Assembly (NCBI GenBank): GCA_963930775.1
Contig: OZ005693.1
Coordinates: 2,976,001-3,040,000 of the forward strand
Length of the DNA: 64,000 bases
From: Cliona cf. orientalis
Lineage: Eukaryota > Porifera > Demospongiae > Clionaida > Clionaidae
Direction of reading: 5' to 3'
Shown: positions 24,701 to 34,920 of the stretch, piece after piece
Layout: every line of letters starts with the position of its first letter
Position numbering within the stretch: the stretch's first letter is position 1
Made by a program: the position numbers and the translations under genes
Notes under the pieces: model-generated
What the model saw: only the letters and a program-made list of their open reading frames with translations
Database searches by the model: none
Told to the model about the DNA's origin: nothing

Positions 24701-25969
24701 GAGAAGAATTATGAGTTTAAAAAACATAAAGAGGGAGAACCATCACTCGTACTTAAGTCCACTAGCGCAGGTGACGAAGAAGACGAGCGCCAGAAAAATC
24801 CAAATGTAATGAGCTTAAGAGGAGATGACTTACTCATGACCAAATTCGCAAAGCTTTCAGCTCCGAAGAAAGAAGCAACCATTCCAGAATGGATGGAAAA
24901 CTTGATGCAAAGTAAAACGTGTACCTTGGAGAACTTAAAAAAGAACCTCCAAAATGCTGTTACCCTGGAGTTTTCCACCATCCCTCCCTACCTTACAGCT
25001 ATGTATTCGCTCAAGGATGGATATAACGCTCAAGTTTATGGGGTAATTCGATCGGTAGTGATGCAAGAGATGCTACACATGGCACAGGCTGCCAATATTC
25101 TTCTTGCTCTCAAAGGACGACCTATCATTGATGATAAAGACCACGTTCCTAAGTATCCAGGAAATCTTCCAGCTGGAGTCCTACCTGGGTTGGAAGTATC
25201 TTTGCAGAAGGCTTCTCCCAAGTACATCTATGAAGTGTTCATGATGATTGAATATCCTCATGGCGAGAAAGATTCCGGGCTTGATGAAGATGTCGGGAAA
25301 CAGCTCACAATTGGCCAGTTCTACAAAAGGATCAAGCAGTGCATCAAATCCGTGGGAGACAGTGCCTTCTGTGACACCGAAGATTGCCTGGCAAGGCAGC
25401 TCCATTGGCCATGGAAGGAAGAGCACTCCACGAGTGCTCTGGTGAAAGTGAAGGACGTTAAAAGTGCCAAGAAAGCTATAAATATGATTGTTGAGCAAGG
25501 AGAAGGGGCAGGGAAGCAGGATCCCACCTACTTGCACACAAAGTGGCTCGCTCACTTCTATAAGTTTGAAGAACTAGCTTGCAAGAAGCACCTACTTGTG
25601 AAACACCAGCATAGCAGCAGTGAATACGTTGGACTTGATACTGATCACAATATCGAATTCACACCCGAGGGAGTGTGGCCAATGAGAGATAATCCAAGCC
25701 AGATTGGGATTCCCGTCGATACCCAGGTCTATCACAAGGCTAGACTCTTCCATCAAGTCTACCGTAGCCTTTTGGCTAAACTGCAGGAGATGTTTGATGG
25801 GAATCCTAATGCCATCGAAGATGCTGTCTACTTAATGGAGTCGCTCCAGCTTCATGCCAAGCAGTTGATGAGGCTGGAAGTCCCCGCCCCTCCAGGCTGG
25901 CCTAAGCATACCTGTGGACCAGTCTTTGACTATGAATGGAGCGGTGCTGAGCCAGCTGATATGCTCTGA
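21713..25969 (+). CDS. Secreted full-length VioB-like protein (iminophenyl-pyruvate dimer synthase family)
   Basis: Two exons in matching phase: 21713-21759 and 22783-25969, giving 1077 residues. Exon 1 plus the first codons of exon 2 read MMCLEIKVAFLLSLSC then LHLTSGS, a plausible signal peptide. FGYPRIHFNG follows, matching the FPRIHFRG start of bacterial VioB. Order of blocks: N-terminal beta-rich domain; LYPAMRNILRL then ELYEHPSYMPVSRDLSPSR, VioB-like; then a ferritin-like domain (PF12902 type) with TLEFSTIPPYLTAMYSLKDG, QEMLHMAQAANILLALKG, PKYPGNLPAGVLPGLEVSL and a late HFYKFEEL. The ExxH and other Glu/His residues fit an iron-binding ferritin fold. Bacterial VioB (about 1000 residues) couples two oxidised tryptophan units on the way to violacein. 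The start and intron are my reading; the 1000-residue frame from 22967 is certain. Secretion is unlike the bacterial enzyme. Substrate here is unknown. Confidence 0.85.
22575..22692. repeat. 59-bp perfect tandem duplication
   Basis: Two adjacent identical copies (22575-22633 and 22634-22692) beginning GCTACATGATTGAATTTATA, in the intron of the VioB-like gene. Identity implies a recent event or an assembly duplication. Confidence 0.9.
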
Positions 25970-26325
25970 GAAAATTTTTAGTAATTATTGTTATTACTTA
26001 GTGTACAATTGCAACTCTTAGCTACATGCATGATTGATTAATTTTGATACACTAAGACTTGGATGTTATTACTCTATGAAACGATTACCACATCCCTAGT
26101 AGCTTCTTTATATATTATAGTAAAGGGTCACTATGTATGTAAGTAGTTATGCAATGTTACGTAATCGTCAAATATTTTAAAGTGGCATAACTTAAAAATA
26201 AAGACAGATGACAAATTTCAAAAATTATTTTCCATATTAAATTTTACCTGTATCTGTGCCAAATTTCACGATTCGATACCTTTACTGTTTCAGAAAAGTA
26301 AATTGCTACTAGGAATGTAATAATA
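25970..26325. other. 3' flank of the VioB-like gene
   Basis: AT-rich, without a convincing frame. Probably holds the 3' UTR of the VioB-like gene. Nothing else recognised. Confidence 0.5.
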
Positions 26326-26475
26326 TACCGTAAATCGCGAATATTTTGATGTTAAAATATTTTCGGATAGCCTGGCTTGTGCGAAAATTAAACGCACGAA
26401 AATACATGCGCAATATTAACGATAATGAGGTACAGGGTCGTTTGTCCGAAAATTATTTAACGTGAAAATCAAGTC
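26326..26475. mobile_element. Truncated copy of the TACCGTAAAT MITE
   Basis: Begins TACCGTAAATCGCGAATATT and runs through GCCTGGCTTGTG, TGCGCAATATTAACGATAAT and ACAGGGTCGTTTGTCC. It matches the reverse complement of the complete element at 54678-54871 but loses its last about 40 bases, so one inverted repeat is missing. Confidence 0.8.
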
Positions 26476-27454
26476 TTCGCACCACAAAGTCCAAGAAGCT
26501 AAAATGGCTGATCAAGAACTGTTGAAAACTGTTTATTCGTGTATCGGTGCAGTGGCTTTGCCCTTGCCACCATTTTGGGATGCGCTGTCTTACTTGTGAC
26601 AGTTTTGATACTTGATGCGCTGTCTTCTGTGAGTGAGCAGGCCCGTGAAAAGGCCCAAAAATCGGCTACTGATTTTGCTTCTTGGACTTTGTGGGACTGT
26701 AGCGTAGACCAGAGTCTGAGAGACTTTGGAAACTCGAACTTGCTGGCCACGTTTAGAGTAGGGACTCCTTCACTGGAATAAGCCTTGTTCAAGTTCGAAA
26801 CTACTGTTATTTCGCTGCTATTAGACTAAGCTATTAGTCGATAAGTGCACTGCGGTCGCCATTTTCGGCCATTTTTTGCTCAAATTGTCATAGCAACGGG
26901 TCTATCCAAGAATGAAAACCATAACACGGAATGCGCGTACACGTTCTATTGCTCACGTGAGCAGTTTCCAATCCCGTTTACGCGTATACGTAGTCTATAA
27001 TATCTATGATTGCATCAAAAGCACGCGGGAAGGGAATATATCCGGTGCTGCAGGAAGTTAGGTCTGGGTGATAGCAAGACTATAGTTGGCCAACATAACT
27101 AAATTTTATTGCTACTATAGGAATGCATATACTGCCATGGCTTATGATTCTAATAATTAGAAATGCAATGACTACGATTATTGCCTATGGAATATTAGTA
27201 TTGAGTGCTTTGTCAGCATTCATAATGAATAAGACCATTGCAGGATATTGTTATTCACAATGTATAAAAATTTAATTATTAGCAAACATGGTGCATTCTT
27301 GTAGGCAACGATAACTTACAGTATATAATATTATTATTGACATGTAAGTCAGACTACCTTTGTAACTAATGAATCAATAATAATACTAGCTATAGCGTTT
27401 TGACAGTAATTAATTTCACTGGTGTTATTCAATTTAGTTATTATGGTGAATAAA
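26476..27454. other. Unassigned intergenic stretch
   Basis: Both strands between about 26500 and 26790 stay open for 80-97 codons, but neither product resembles anything I know and no splice or promoter context supports them. GC content is higher between 26500 and 27060 than around it, which suggests an old repeat. The remainder to 27454 is AT-rich and holds the 3' end region of the neighbouring minus-strand gene. Confidence 0.4.
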
Positions 27455-28457
27455 TTATGATCCCTTACGACGGTAACGAACTTCAAGTGATTCAGAATCT
27501 GTAACAATTTTATTTTTCTTTTTTTCTTCTTCTTTATCTTTTTTTGGACTTTCTTCTTGATCTTCAATTAGTAATAATATTTTGCATGCATGATTCAGAA
27601 TTGATTTTACGGTAGTTATTATAATAATTATAATTCATGATTATACTCACATTTCTTCTTCCTGCAGAATCTGATTATTATCACGGTTATTATGATTGCT
27701 ATAAGTCCTAGTATTACAATAACTGCTGCAGTCATTAAAACATTAATTTAAAAATAATATTATCTTTTAATTTTGAACTTACAAGATAATATTATGATGC
27801 CGAGTTTGAGTGGACCTTTGAAGCCATTTGTAGTATAATGAGATCCACTCATAGTGACTGGATTAGTTGTACCTACATAATATTAATATTATAGTTATAA
27901 ATAATAATATGTTGCTATACTCATTAATTTTTTACATGTGCACACTTTATGCAACCATGGTCACCATAGCAACTATTGGATAATGATTAATATTTGCACA
28001 GCTTACCAGTACTGAATTTAATACTGCCCATAATACTATAATTCTGAGACCCGAAGCAGATATCATCCGGATGGATTTCAAAAGGAATAGTACACTCTAC
28101 AGGGGAACTGCAACACTTCAATGAGCTTTTTATTACTGACGTTGAATTAGACAATATAAATAAACGGGAGATTATTGAATCATTACTGCCAGGGAACTCT
28201 TGGGATTCTGTGTAAATATCAGCAGTGTCTATGATCTTGGTTTCATTTAGAAACCATGTAATGGTAGTACTATCTCTTGAGCACTCAAAGAGAACACCAC
28301 TTTCATTGCATTGGATCAGCTTCACTGAAAGAGTAGATATGCCGTTATCATATTCTAAGCAGCTGGCATGGCTTTAAATAAGCTCACCATAGTGTATTTC
28401 CTGCGTGGCACCCTCAGTAAATATGATACAGAAAACCAAAAAAATGTTGGCGTACAT
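27455..28457 (-). CDS. Small single-Ig type I membrane protein
   Basis: Minus-strand gene with the start at 28457 (MYANIFLVFCIIFTEGATQ, a signal peptide). Next comes one Ig-like domain at about 28010-28325 (LIQCNESGVLFECSRDSTTI, TWFLNETKI, ending in a Cys-rich CCSSPVECTIPFEI). A short linker exon follows at about 27780-27870, then a membrane helix at about 27660-27735 (MTAAVIVILGLIAIIITVII, then RFCRKKK). The last exon is a charged tail, KKDKEEEKKKNKIVTDSE then YRRKGS, with the stop at 27455-27457. Several NxT/NxS sites suggest glycosylation. The family is unknown beyond the Ig fold. It is head-to-head with an Ig/FN3 receptor at 29415. Confidence 0.75.
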
Positions 28458-28618
28458 CGCACACGATAGCGAACAGCTTTATTGATTTCCCGCCCACGCG
28501 TATTATGTGACGAATAGGGGTAAGTGTAAAACCCCCAAGTCGAGTCCAAATCTCAGTCCACAATCCAGTCCATAGTCCAGCCCATGAGTCCAGAGTCCAG
28601 ACTGATGCTGCGTTCGAG

Positions 28619-28829
28619 GCTACGTATACGTCGACATCTCAATTGCATAATACCGTATACCCTCGCGAAAGAGGGCCCACTACGGAATGTCGGCCCACCC
28701 CCACTTTGGGCTCAATTTCCTGCTACGTATACGTCGACATCTCAATTGCATAATACCGTACCCTCGCAAAGGAGGGCCCACTACGGAATGTCGGCCCACC
28801 CCCACTGCACTTTGGGCTCAATTTTCTGC
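28619..28829. repeat. About 105-bp tandem duplication at a transposon end
   Basis: Two adjacent near-identical copies starting GCTACGTATACGTCGACATC (28619-28721 and 28722-28829). Each includes TACCGTA..CCCTCGC and GGCCCACTACGGAATGTCGG. The second copy has a few substitutions and a short insertion (TGCAC). Confidence 0.9.
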
Positions 28830-29304
28830 TAAGGTCTAGTGTTTACTCGAATATGCGCCCATGCGTATCTACCCTTGAAAGCGCAGCTCAAATGCATGAA
28901 ATGGCTGGACTGTACTTCGAATAATCTATGTAAGATCAATAAGTAATGTGTTAAACAGCCGTAAAACTAACTTTATGCCACGTTTCAGCACAAATAAACG
29001 ATCGTATTAAAGACTTACACGGCTAGCGATCGTAGCCACGCCCACTGAATACGGCTGCACTCAACGACACACGGTGAAGTATCGCGGCCGCCCTTGACGC
29101 TGGATTAGTAACCGTGCTTGAATAAGGCTGAAATCAATAGCAGCCGCTGCCACTATTCAAATTATGAAGCTAGCGTGGGTAACTTACCTGGGCGCTCTTT
29201 CGAGTATAAACGCGATACTGATGCCTCGAATATCGGCCCATCTCCCAATCTTGGCCCAATGTAAGGTGCACCGCCCATGGGCCCTCTTTCGCGAGGGTAC
29301 GGTA
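28651..29304. mobile_element. Non-autonomous DNA transposon with TACCGTACCCTCGCG ends
   Basis: Left end TACCGTA(TA)CCCTCGCGAAAG at 28651 (or the duplicate at 28754) and right end CTTTCGCGAGGGTACGGTA at 29286-29304 are inverted copies, continuing inward as AGGGCCC/GGGCCCT. TA at both ends fits a TA target. No transposase frame. It lies between the two head-to-head Ig genes, so it sits in or near their promoters. Confidence 0.7.
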
Positions 29305-29414
29305 ATAACATTATGAGTCCGTTCCGATTTATAGATCAGAGCGTTGACTATAAAATCAAAATTTTATGCATCTTTGGATAATATTATATCCGCTGTATAC
29401 AGGCCAGAGTCACC

Positions 29415-31601
29415 ATGATGATTCAGAAGCTGCATTTTATCTGTGTATTTGTAATTTGGGCTCAACTCTATGAGAAATGTTTGTGTCAAGGTGCATAGCT
29501 GAAATTATGAATCCTGGTAGCTATCAAGCCTTTGATGGCATAGAGATGAGTATACATTATAACTATATCCTTGCCAGAATTTATTATAATATTATTATTA
29601 AATATGAATGAGCTGATTGCATGACATTTTCATTTTTAATTGCTGTATAGATGATCGTGATATATTTATGGTCTCACCAGAAACTGTTACTGTGTTTTTG
29701 GATGATACTGCTAGGTTTCACTGTGCCAGCACAACATATTCAGTCTACTGGGAAGTGGATGGCATTGAAGCTAGATATTCCTCAATTCAAAGTCGAGCTA
29801 TATCTTTTCTGACTACAAATCATGGTCGAATTTCAGTTTTGACAGTAGAAGCTTCATCTCTTAACAATAATACGGAAGTAATTTGTGTTGCTTACAATTT
29901 TGACACTGCTCAAATCATACAAAGATCACCAGTGGCATACCTGTTCATACAAGGTCAGTATTATTAATAATTAATTTTTTGTAACAGTGGGGATAATGAT
30001 TCTATATAATAATATTATTTATTCACGCTTTGCATGTACTAACTGACCCTCGGCTATTTCATATACAGTATCTTACAATATCTAGCTAAAGCTAGGATGC
30101 ATGAGATAGCTATACATGTGCAGTCCATGGAATCCCTCTTAATGGCCAGAATAATTATATTAAATATAATGTGCAGTCATTCATGCATAATATCACGAAT
30201 CTGCAGGTCTATTAGCAGCACCATCAAACCTAAGAGTTTTGACGACAAGCTTTACTGAAATTGAGCTAGCTTGGATTCCACCATTCACTCTTAATGTCAC
30301 AGATTCAGAATTGAACAGTTCAATGTGGTTTCAAATCATAATTAAATTTAATCATGATACAGATGAGGAGACAGTTGTAATGAATATAACCTATCCAGAA
30401 TACTCATACCACAGAATGGAGATAATGAATTGCAAACATAACAGATTTGAATTTCAGGTGGTAGCTTTTAATAAAGCTGGACAAGGAAATCGAAGTGAAG
30501 CTATTATTGCAGGTTTCAACAATAGTAAGTACATGATACCGTGATCTAAAAGGATAATTCATAATAGATAATAATATTTTCTTAGCTCTGAGATTCAATA
30601 ATTATTTATCAGTGATGAATTCTACAATTGGAGAACCCATTGAATTTCACTGTCAAGTTGCTTGTGGATTTAACGGATTGGTTGTTTGGTTCATTGGTGA
30701 AAATACATTACCATATGTTAGTTTAGATCTATTCTATATTGAAGATGCATCAAACACTAGATGGCAAAATTGCAATTTACAAAGTAACAATTCCAGTTAC
30801 ATGGAGAAACTTGTAATTGTCCCACTTGAACCTATCACGGTGCCAGTGTATTGTGCAGCAACTGTAATATGTAGTAAACAAAGTGCTAATTGTGGTTACG
30901 ATACTTGTTTCAGTGAATCAACATACATTAACGGTAAGCAACCATCATGGTTACCGTAGTTATTATTACATGATAATAGTTGGGAACTGGATTATTCCCA
31001 AATTGCATCATGATGCAGTTTTTGAAAATTCACCGACAAAATACTATCGAAGGCCAAACACTGCAGCAACAGGTTTATCATAATCATGATCTGTTATTAT
31101 TGATTACAATAACAATGAATTGATATTTGCAATAATAATTCTATTTCATGGCAGAGATCAATTCTATTGAGACTTCATGCAAAAACACCATAGGTCTTAC
31201 TACATTACTCATTGGTATACTAATAATAATTCATAATGCATAATAACCAGATGACAAGCACAAACATATACAGGTGTAGCTATGAGTTTTGGAGTGTCTC
31301 TTGCATTTTTCTTTATTCTTTTAACTCCTATCTTCCTGTGTGGAGCAAGAAGAGGAAGAAAAAAGGCTACTGACAATCATAATAATATGATACATTCACA
31401 TGACCTTCATTCACAAGGTATTAAGGCATGAATAACACTTGTGCACACACAAAACATTAATTTTAATAATAGATTAATGTTCCCAATCCAGGTGGTGTTT
31501 ATGAACACATCAAGTCCTTACCAGAACCAGTAGATCTAGAAAGAAATAATCTCTCAATGGAACGATGTCCAGCTTATTATACTGTTGGTAGCAAAGATTA
31601 A
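29415..31601 (+). CDS. Ig-FN3-Ig-like transmembrane receptor
   Basis: Start at 29415 with a signal peptide (MMIQKLHFICVFVIWAQL). Exons: 29415-29490; 29651-about 29953, Ig domain (ETVTVFLDDTARFHCAST, VYWEVDG, VICVAYN); about 30208-30523, fibronectin III-like (APSNLRVLTTSFTEIELAWI, FEFQVVAFNKAGQGNRSE); about 30586-30932, second Ig-like domain (GEPIEFHCQVACGFNGLVVW, PVYCAATVIC); about 31155-31216, stalk; 31275-31418, membrane helix (FGVSLAFFFILLTPIFLCGA) with basic stop-transfer RRGRKK; about 31492-31601, short tail with GGVYEHIK and AYYTVGSKD, stop 31599-31601. The tail tyrosines could be kinase or SH2 targets, although they do not fit the strict ITIM pattern. Probably a cell-surface adhesion or recognition receptor. 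The pairing with the Ig gene at 27455-28457 suggests a small Ig gene cluster. Confidence 0.85.
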
Positions 31602-31915
31602 ACTTCATGAGTAGTAGCTGCAACAGTACGTTATTATAATTTTATGTATGCATATGTGTGAACATTGCTGATGGACAATAATAATATTATAGTGGCTGAA
31701 CCCATCAATAGTACACTAAAAATTAATACTATAATAATGTTATTATTAGTTATACACACTGCTCCCAACATTGTATGTCATCTGAATGTGCATGTGCTTT
31801 AGATACTGTTACAAGTAGCTACAGATGTACTATACGTAACGCTATAGATATTTGTATTATTATTAAGAAAGTAGAAATTATTATTATAGCAATTTTATTG
31901 TTCAAAATCATTGTC
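31602..31915. other. Short intergenic spacer
   Basis: AT-rich DNA between the Ig/FN3 receptor stop and the first broken GNAT copy. No frame or repeat recognised beyond AATAATATTATT motifs. Confidence 0.5.
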
Positions 31916-32778
31916 ATTCAAAGGCAGGAGAAGCAATACCATAAAATTTTTTCGTCTGTCTTCCTGTGGGTATCCCTTAGTCTAAGAGTACATGCTGTGA
32001 AGACTCTACTCTACAATCATCTCCGACTGGGTGGAAACCTAAAGTTTTGTTCTGGGGGTTGCTTCATGGCCAGATAATAATATTATTATTCTCTGCTGCT
32101 GTCTTCAGCAAAAGTATGACAATATCAACATTATTAGCAAACAACGGAGCCATTGATAAACCAATTTTGGTTCCACCTCCTCCGATAATTATCTTCAAGA
32201 TGGAATAGCCAACGATAGTGTTGTCTGTAGCTTGATTTATTGCTACCCATGCAACTGAAAGTTCCAGGTGCAAGTCATCCATGCACCTTTTCATGAACAT
32301 TTGCCATGATGCTAGCACTCCAAACACCATGCTGTTGTACTTGAACAATTTCACTTTGTAAATTATTGGTTGAATGTCACAGATTTTAAATTCTGGTACT
32401 CCAGCAACCCTACCTAGACTTATAGCATGGCGATATAAGTGTGTTTCAAATCTGAGTGGCTGAAGTGTACGTAGGCTATCACTGCATCATCTCCAATGGT
32501 ATTATAGTATTGTCCAAAGATTCAAAACTAGTGGTTAAGAATTTTTGGCCATGCCCTTTGCGCCTATACTGCTCAGTCACCAGTGCTCTTCCCATAAAAG
32601 AAGAATGATTTGGGTATGTGATACTACCAAGAGTATACATGTAAGAGGAGGGAGCCACTAATACAACCTACAAGTTTCCCATTAACTTCCCCAATAAGAA
32701 ATCCTTGGGGGTTGAAAGCAGACGCACTTGGATAATCATAATATTATGGTCTGATATGCTGGCCCTCCATTATTGCTC
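31916..32778 (-). pseudogene. Broken GNAT acetyltransferase copy A
   Basis: Clear homology along the whole stretch to the intact GNAT genes downstream (for example IGLSMAPLFAN at about 32120 and WVAINQATDNTIVGYSIL at about 32230). The reading frame is interrupted several times, including a short AT insertion near 32075 and an extra stretch near 32640. Its 5' end stops abruptly at about 32778, in mid-gene, where it joins a fragment of the VioB-like gene. Confidence 0.85.
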
Positions 32779-32908
32779 CAGCTTCATGCCAAGCAGTTGA
32801 TGAGACTGGAAGTCCCCGCCCCTCCAGGCTGGCCTAAGCATACCTGTGGACCATGCAGTCTTTGACTATGAATGGAGCGGTGCAGAGCCAGCTGATTTGC
32901 TCTGAGAG
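32779..32908 (+). pseudogene. 3' fragment of the VioB-like gene
   Basis: Starts CCAGCTTCATGCCAAGCAGT and encodes LQLHAKQLMRLEVPAPPGWP then KHTCGP, nearly identical to the end of the gene at 21713-25969. A small insertion (ATGCA) near 32850 shifts the frame before the end. Confidence 0.9.
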
Positions 32909-33461
32909 AAATTTATGCTATAAATTGTCGTTATTCAGTTTACAACCCTTATTTACTTACTTTCAAGCTTTATAACGTATTGAAAGCCAACATATGCACT
33001 ACTATTGAAAATTTGGATATGATATTAGCTATTATATTGCTCTTGAAATAATTGATCTATCAGTCCATGACAAAATCTTTGTAGGTGCATGCATGCCTAA
33101 TAAATGATTGATTAACTTGCATTAAGCTTACATTAATGAATTTTTACGTATCAGCTGCAGATGCATAATGCATGATTCTTGTGGCTATACACAGCCCTAA
33201 TTCCATTATGCATACACATGACTGTCACATTATAGATGATAAGGTCACTGAATTCCGTGGTCATCCAGTTGTGCATACATCGTACTATCTACATCTGTAT
33301 CTATGATCAAGGTTTACATTGAACAGCAGCTCTAGATCATGACTCATGATAATGACTATTATGCAGAGAGTACATTGTTAATTTTTAAAAGTGCATGGGC
33401 AATTCCATGATGTGTGGATAGAATTCATACACTTTGCTTTAATCATAGCCTAATGCTAAAC
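32909..33461. repeat. Duplicated spacer unit, copy 1
   Basis: Homologous over most of its length to 36884-37439: AACATATGCACTACTATTGA, ATGACTGTCACATTATAG, GGTCACTGAATTCCGTGGTC. Together with the VioB-like fragment before it and the GNAT gene after it, it forms one duplicated unit. No gene seen. Confidence 0.85.
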
Positions 33462-34517
33462 TCAGTCAAAAGCAGGAGAAGCAATGCCATAGATTTTCTT
33501 CGTCTGTCTTCCTATAGGTATTCCCTTAGTGTACATTCTAAAAGCAATATGAGTAAGCTCTGCTTCCAATTCTCTCATGAGCTGTGAAGAATTCTCACCA
33601 CAATTGTCTCCAACTGGGTGGAAAATCTGAAGCTTTGTTTTGGAGGTTACTTCATTGGTCAGACAATTCTCTGCTGCTGTCTTTAACAAAAGTATGGCAA
33701 TATCAACAGTATCGGCAAACAGTGGAGCCATTGATAAACCAATTTCAGTCCCACCCCTTCTGATATCTGGCCTCAAGATGGAATAGCCCACAATGATGTT
33801 ATCAGTAGCTTGATTCACTGCTACCCAACCGATGCTTCCATGGCCAGGTGCAGTCATCAACTCTTTGATTAATGTTTGCCGTGAAGTTCCAAACACCATG
33901 CTGTCGTACTCAAATAGTTTCAGAGAGTTAACTTTATGAATTGGCTGAATGACAATACCCGATGGATTTTGAACATTTGATAGTATTCTAGCAACCCTGT
34001 CTAGACTTAGCATGGCAATATTATAGGTGTTCCAGAATGTCTCAAATCCAAGTGACTGTAATAAAGGCTTAAATGCTGGTAATGTATCACCTCCAATAGT
34101 GTAGTTTTTGTCTAAAGATTCAAAACTAGTGGTTAAGAGTTTTTGGCCATACCCTTTGCACCTATGCTGCTCATCCACCAACACTCTTCCCACAAAAGAG
34201 GAATGATTTGGGTACGTGATACTATTAATACAACCTACAGGTTTCCCATTAATTTCACCAATGAGAAATCCTTGGGGGTTGAAAGCAAACGCACTTGGAT
34301 TATCGTACGGTCCAATAGGCTGGCCCTCCATTACTGCTCGACGAGTTACAAAATCCAGGTCTTTTGCAGATGCCTGTCTGATGAGGAAGTTGCCTTCAGT
34401 TGACATATAATTAGCAGTGCTTCTGATCTTCACAGCCAACTTCAATGATTTAAGTAACTGTGCTGCATCAAAACTCATATTGTGGCTAGCAGTTATAAAA
34501 GACCTTGAGAGCAACAT
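33462..34517 (-). CDS. GNAT acetyltransferase 1 with YitH/HolE-type C-terminal domain
   Basis: Intronless 351-residue frame starting MLLSRSFITASHNMSF at 34517. Residues about 45-165 form a GNAT fold with the acetyl-CoA loop in VDEQHRCKGYGQKLL. A short linker follows, then a second domain (LFEYDSMVFGTSRQTLIKEL, IGWVAVNQATDNIIVGYSIL, IGLSMAPLFADTVDIAILLL). This two-domain layout fits the family whose C-terminal half is called Acetyltransf_18 (YitH/HolE). The first residues could be a weak mitochondrial targeting sequence. Substrate unknown. Members are tandem and all on the minus strand; the upstream block at 34740-34860 is shared by other members. Alternative: one of many paralogues with redundant function. 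Confidence 0.9.
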   Translation of the reverse strand: MLLSRSFITASHNMSFDAAQLLKSLKLAVKIRSTANYMSTEGNFLIRQASAKDLDFVTRRAVMEGQPIGPYDNPSAFAFNPQGFLIGEINGKPVGCINSITYPNHSSFVGRVLVDEQHRCKGYGQKLLTTSFESLDKNYTIGGDTLPAFKPLLQSLGFETFWNTYNIAMLSLDRVARILSNVQNPSGIVIQPIHKVNSLKLFEYDSMVFGTSRQTLIKELMTAPGHGSIGWVAVNQATDNIIVGYSILRPDIRRGGTEIGLSMAPLFADTVDIAILLLKTAAENCLTNEVTSKTKLQIFHPVGDNCGENSSQLMRELEAELTHIAFRMYTKGIPIGRQTKKIYGIASPAFD

Positions 34518-34580
34518 TGTCTAGCTGAGATACTTGACAGTATTTCGGCAGTGCAAAGTATACATCACCAATAATTACAC

Positions 34581-34708
34581 TAGTCTCGTGAACCAGACCA
34601 CTCCCTCTGCAGCGCTGGATGTATTGCATCACCAGCACGCGGAGGCACGCGTGCTGGTGATGCAATACATCCAGCGCTGTGGAGGGAGTGGTCTGGTTCG
34701 CGAGACTA
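34581..34708. mobile_element. 128-bp near-perfect hairpin element with 9-bp target duplication
   Basis: Arms begin TAGTCTCGTGAACCAGACCA and end with its near-complement ..TGGTCTGGTTCGCGAGACTA, pairing almost completely over about 60 bases each. The 9-mer TAATTACAC flanks both sides (34572-34580 and 34709-34717). The paralogous promoter at 38554-38562 has a single uninterrupted TGATTACAC, which is the empty site. Mutator-like families make 9-bp duplications; assignment is inference. Confidence 0.92.
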
Positions 34709-34739
34709 TAATTACACAACCCCGCGAATAATTACCAGC

Positions 34740-34860
34740 GTGAGGCGTGACCTTTTCTGCGCATGCGCAAATTTGGTGGGTGGAGCGCTAGCGTGGTAGA
34801 ACTAGAAACCACTCTAGAACACACACCCTCAACCCGCCCACATTCTTGGTAGCTAATTAA
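34740..34860. promoter_or_regulatory. Shared promoter block upstream of the GNAT genes
   Basis: Contains CTGCGCATGCGCAAA (NRF1-like palindrome), GGTGGGTGGAGCGCTAGCGT and CCCTCAACCCGCCCACATTC. The same series of motifs occurs at 38600-38700, 40630-40730 and 45650-45740, each upstream of a GNAT copy. The last also precedes the SLC25 carrier gene. Conservation of non-coding sequence is partly due to duplication. Confidence 0.6.
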
Positions 34861-34920
34861 ATGGTAAAGTGCATGGGCAAGTCTATTAGTATTATGTTTC
34901 TTCAAGGAATTTTACTAAAC

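Noticed and set aside
26499-26792. Open frames of 80-97 codons on both strands
   Set aside because: No domain, no splice or signal context, and mutual overlap; more likely the open stretch of an old repeat than a gene.
31494-31601. Classical ITIM motifs in the Ig/FN3 receptor tail
   Set aside because: GVYEHI and PAYYTV have the +3 aliphatic residue, but the -2 position (G or P) does not match S/I/V/L; kept only as possible phosphotyrosine sites.
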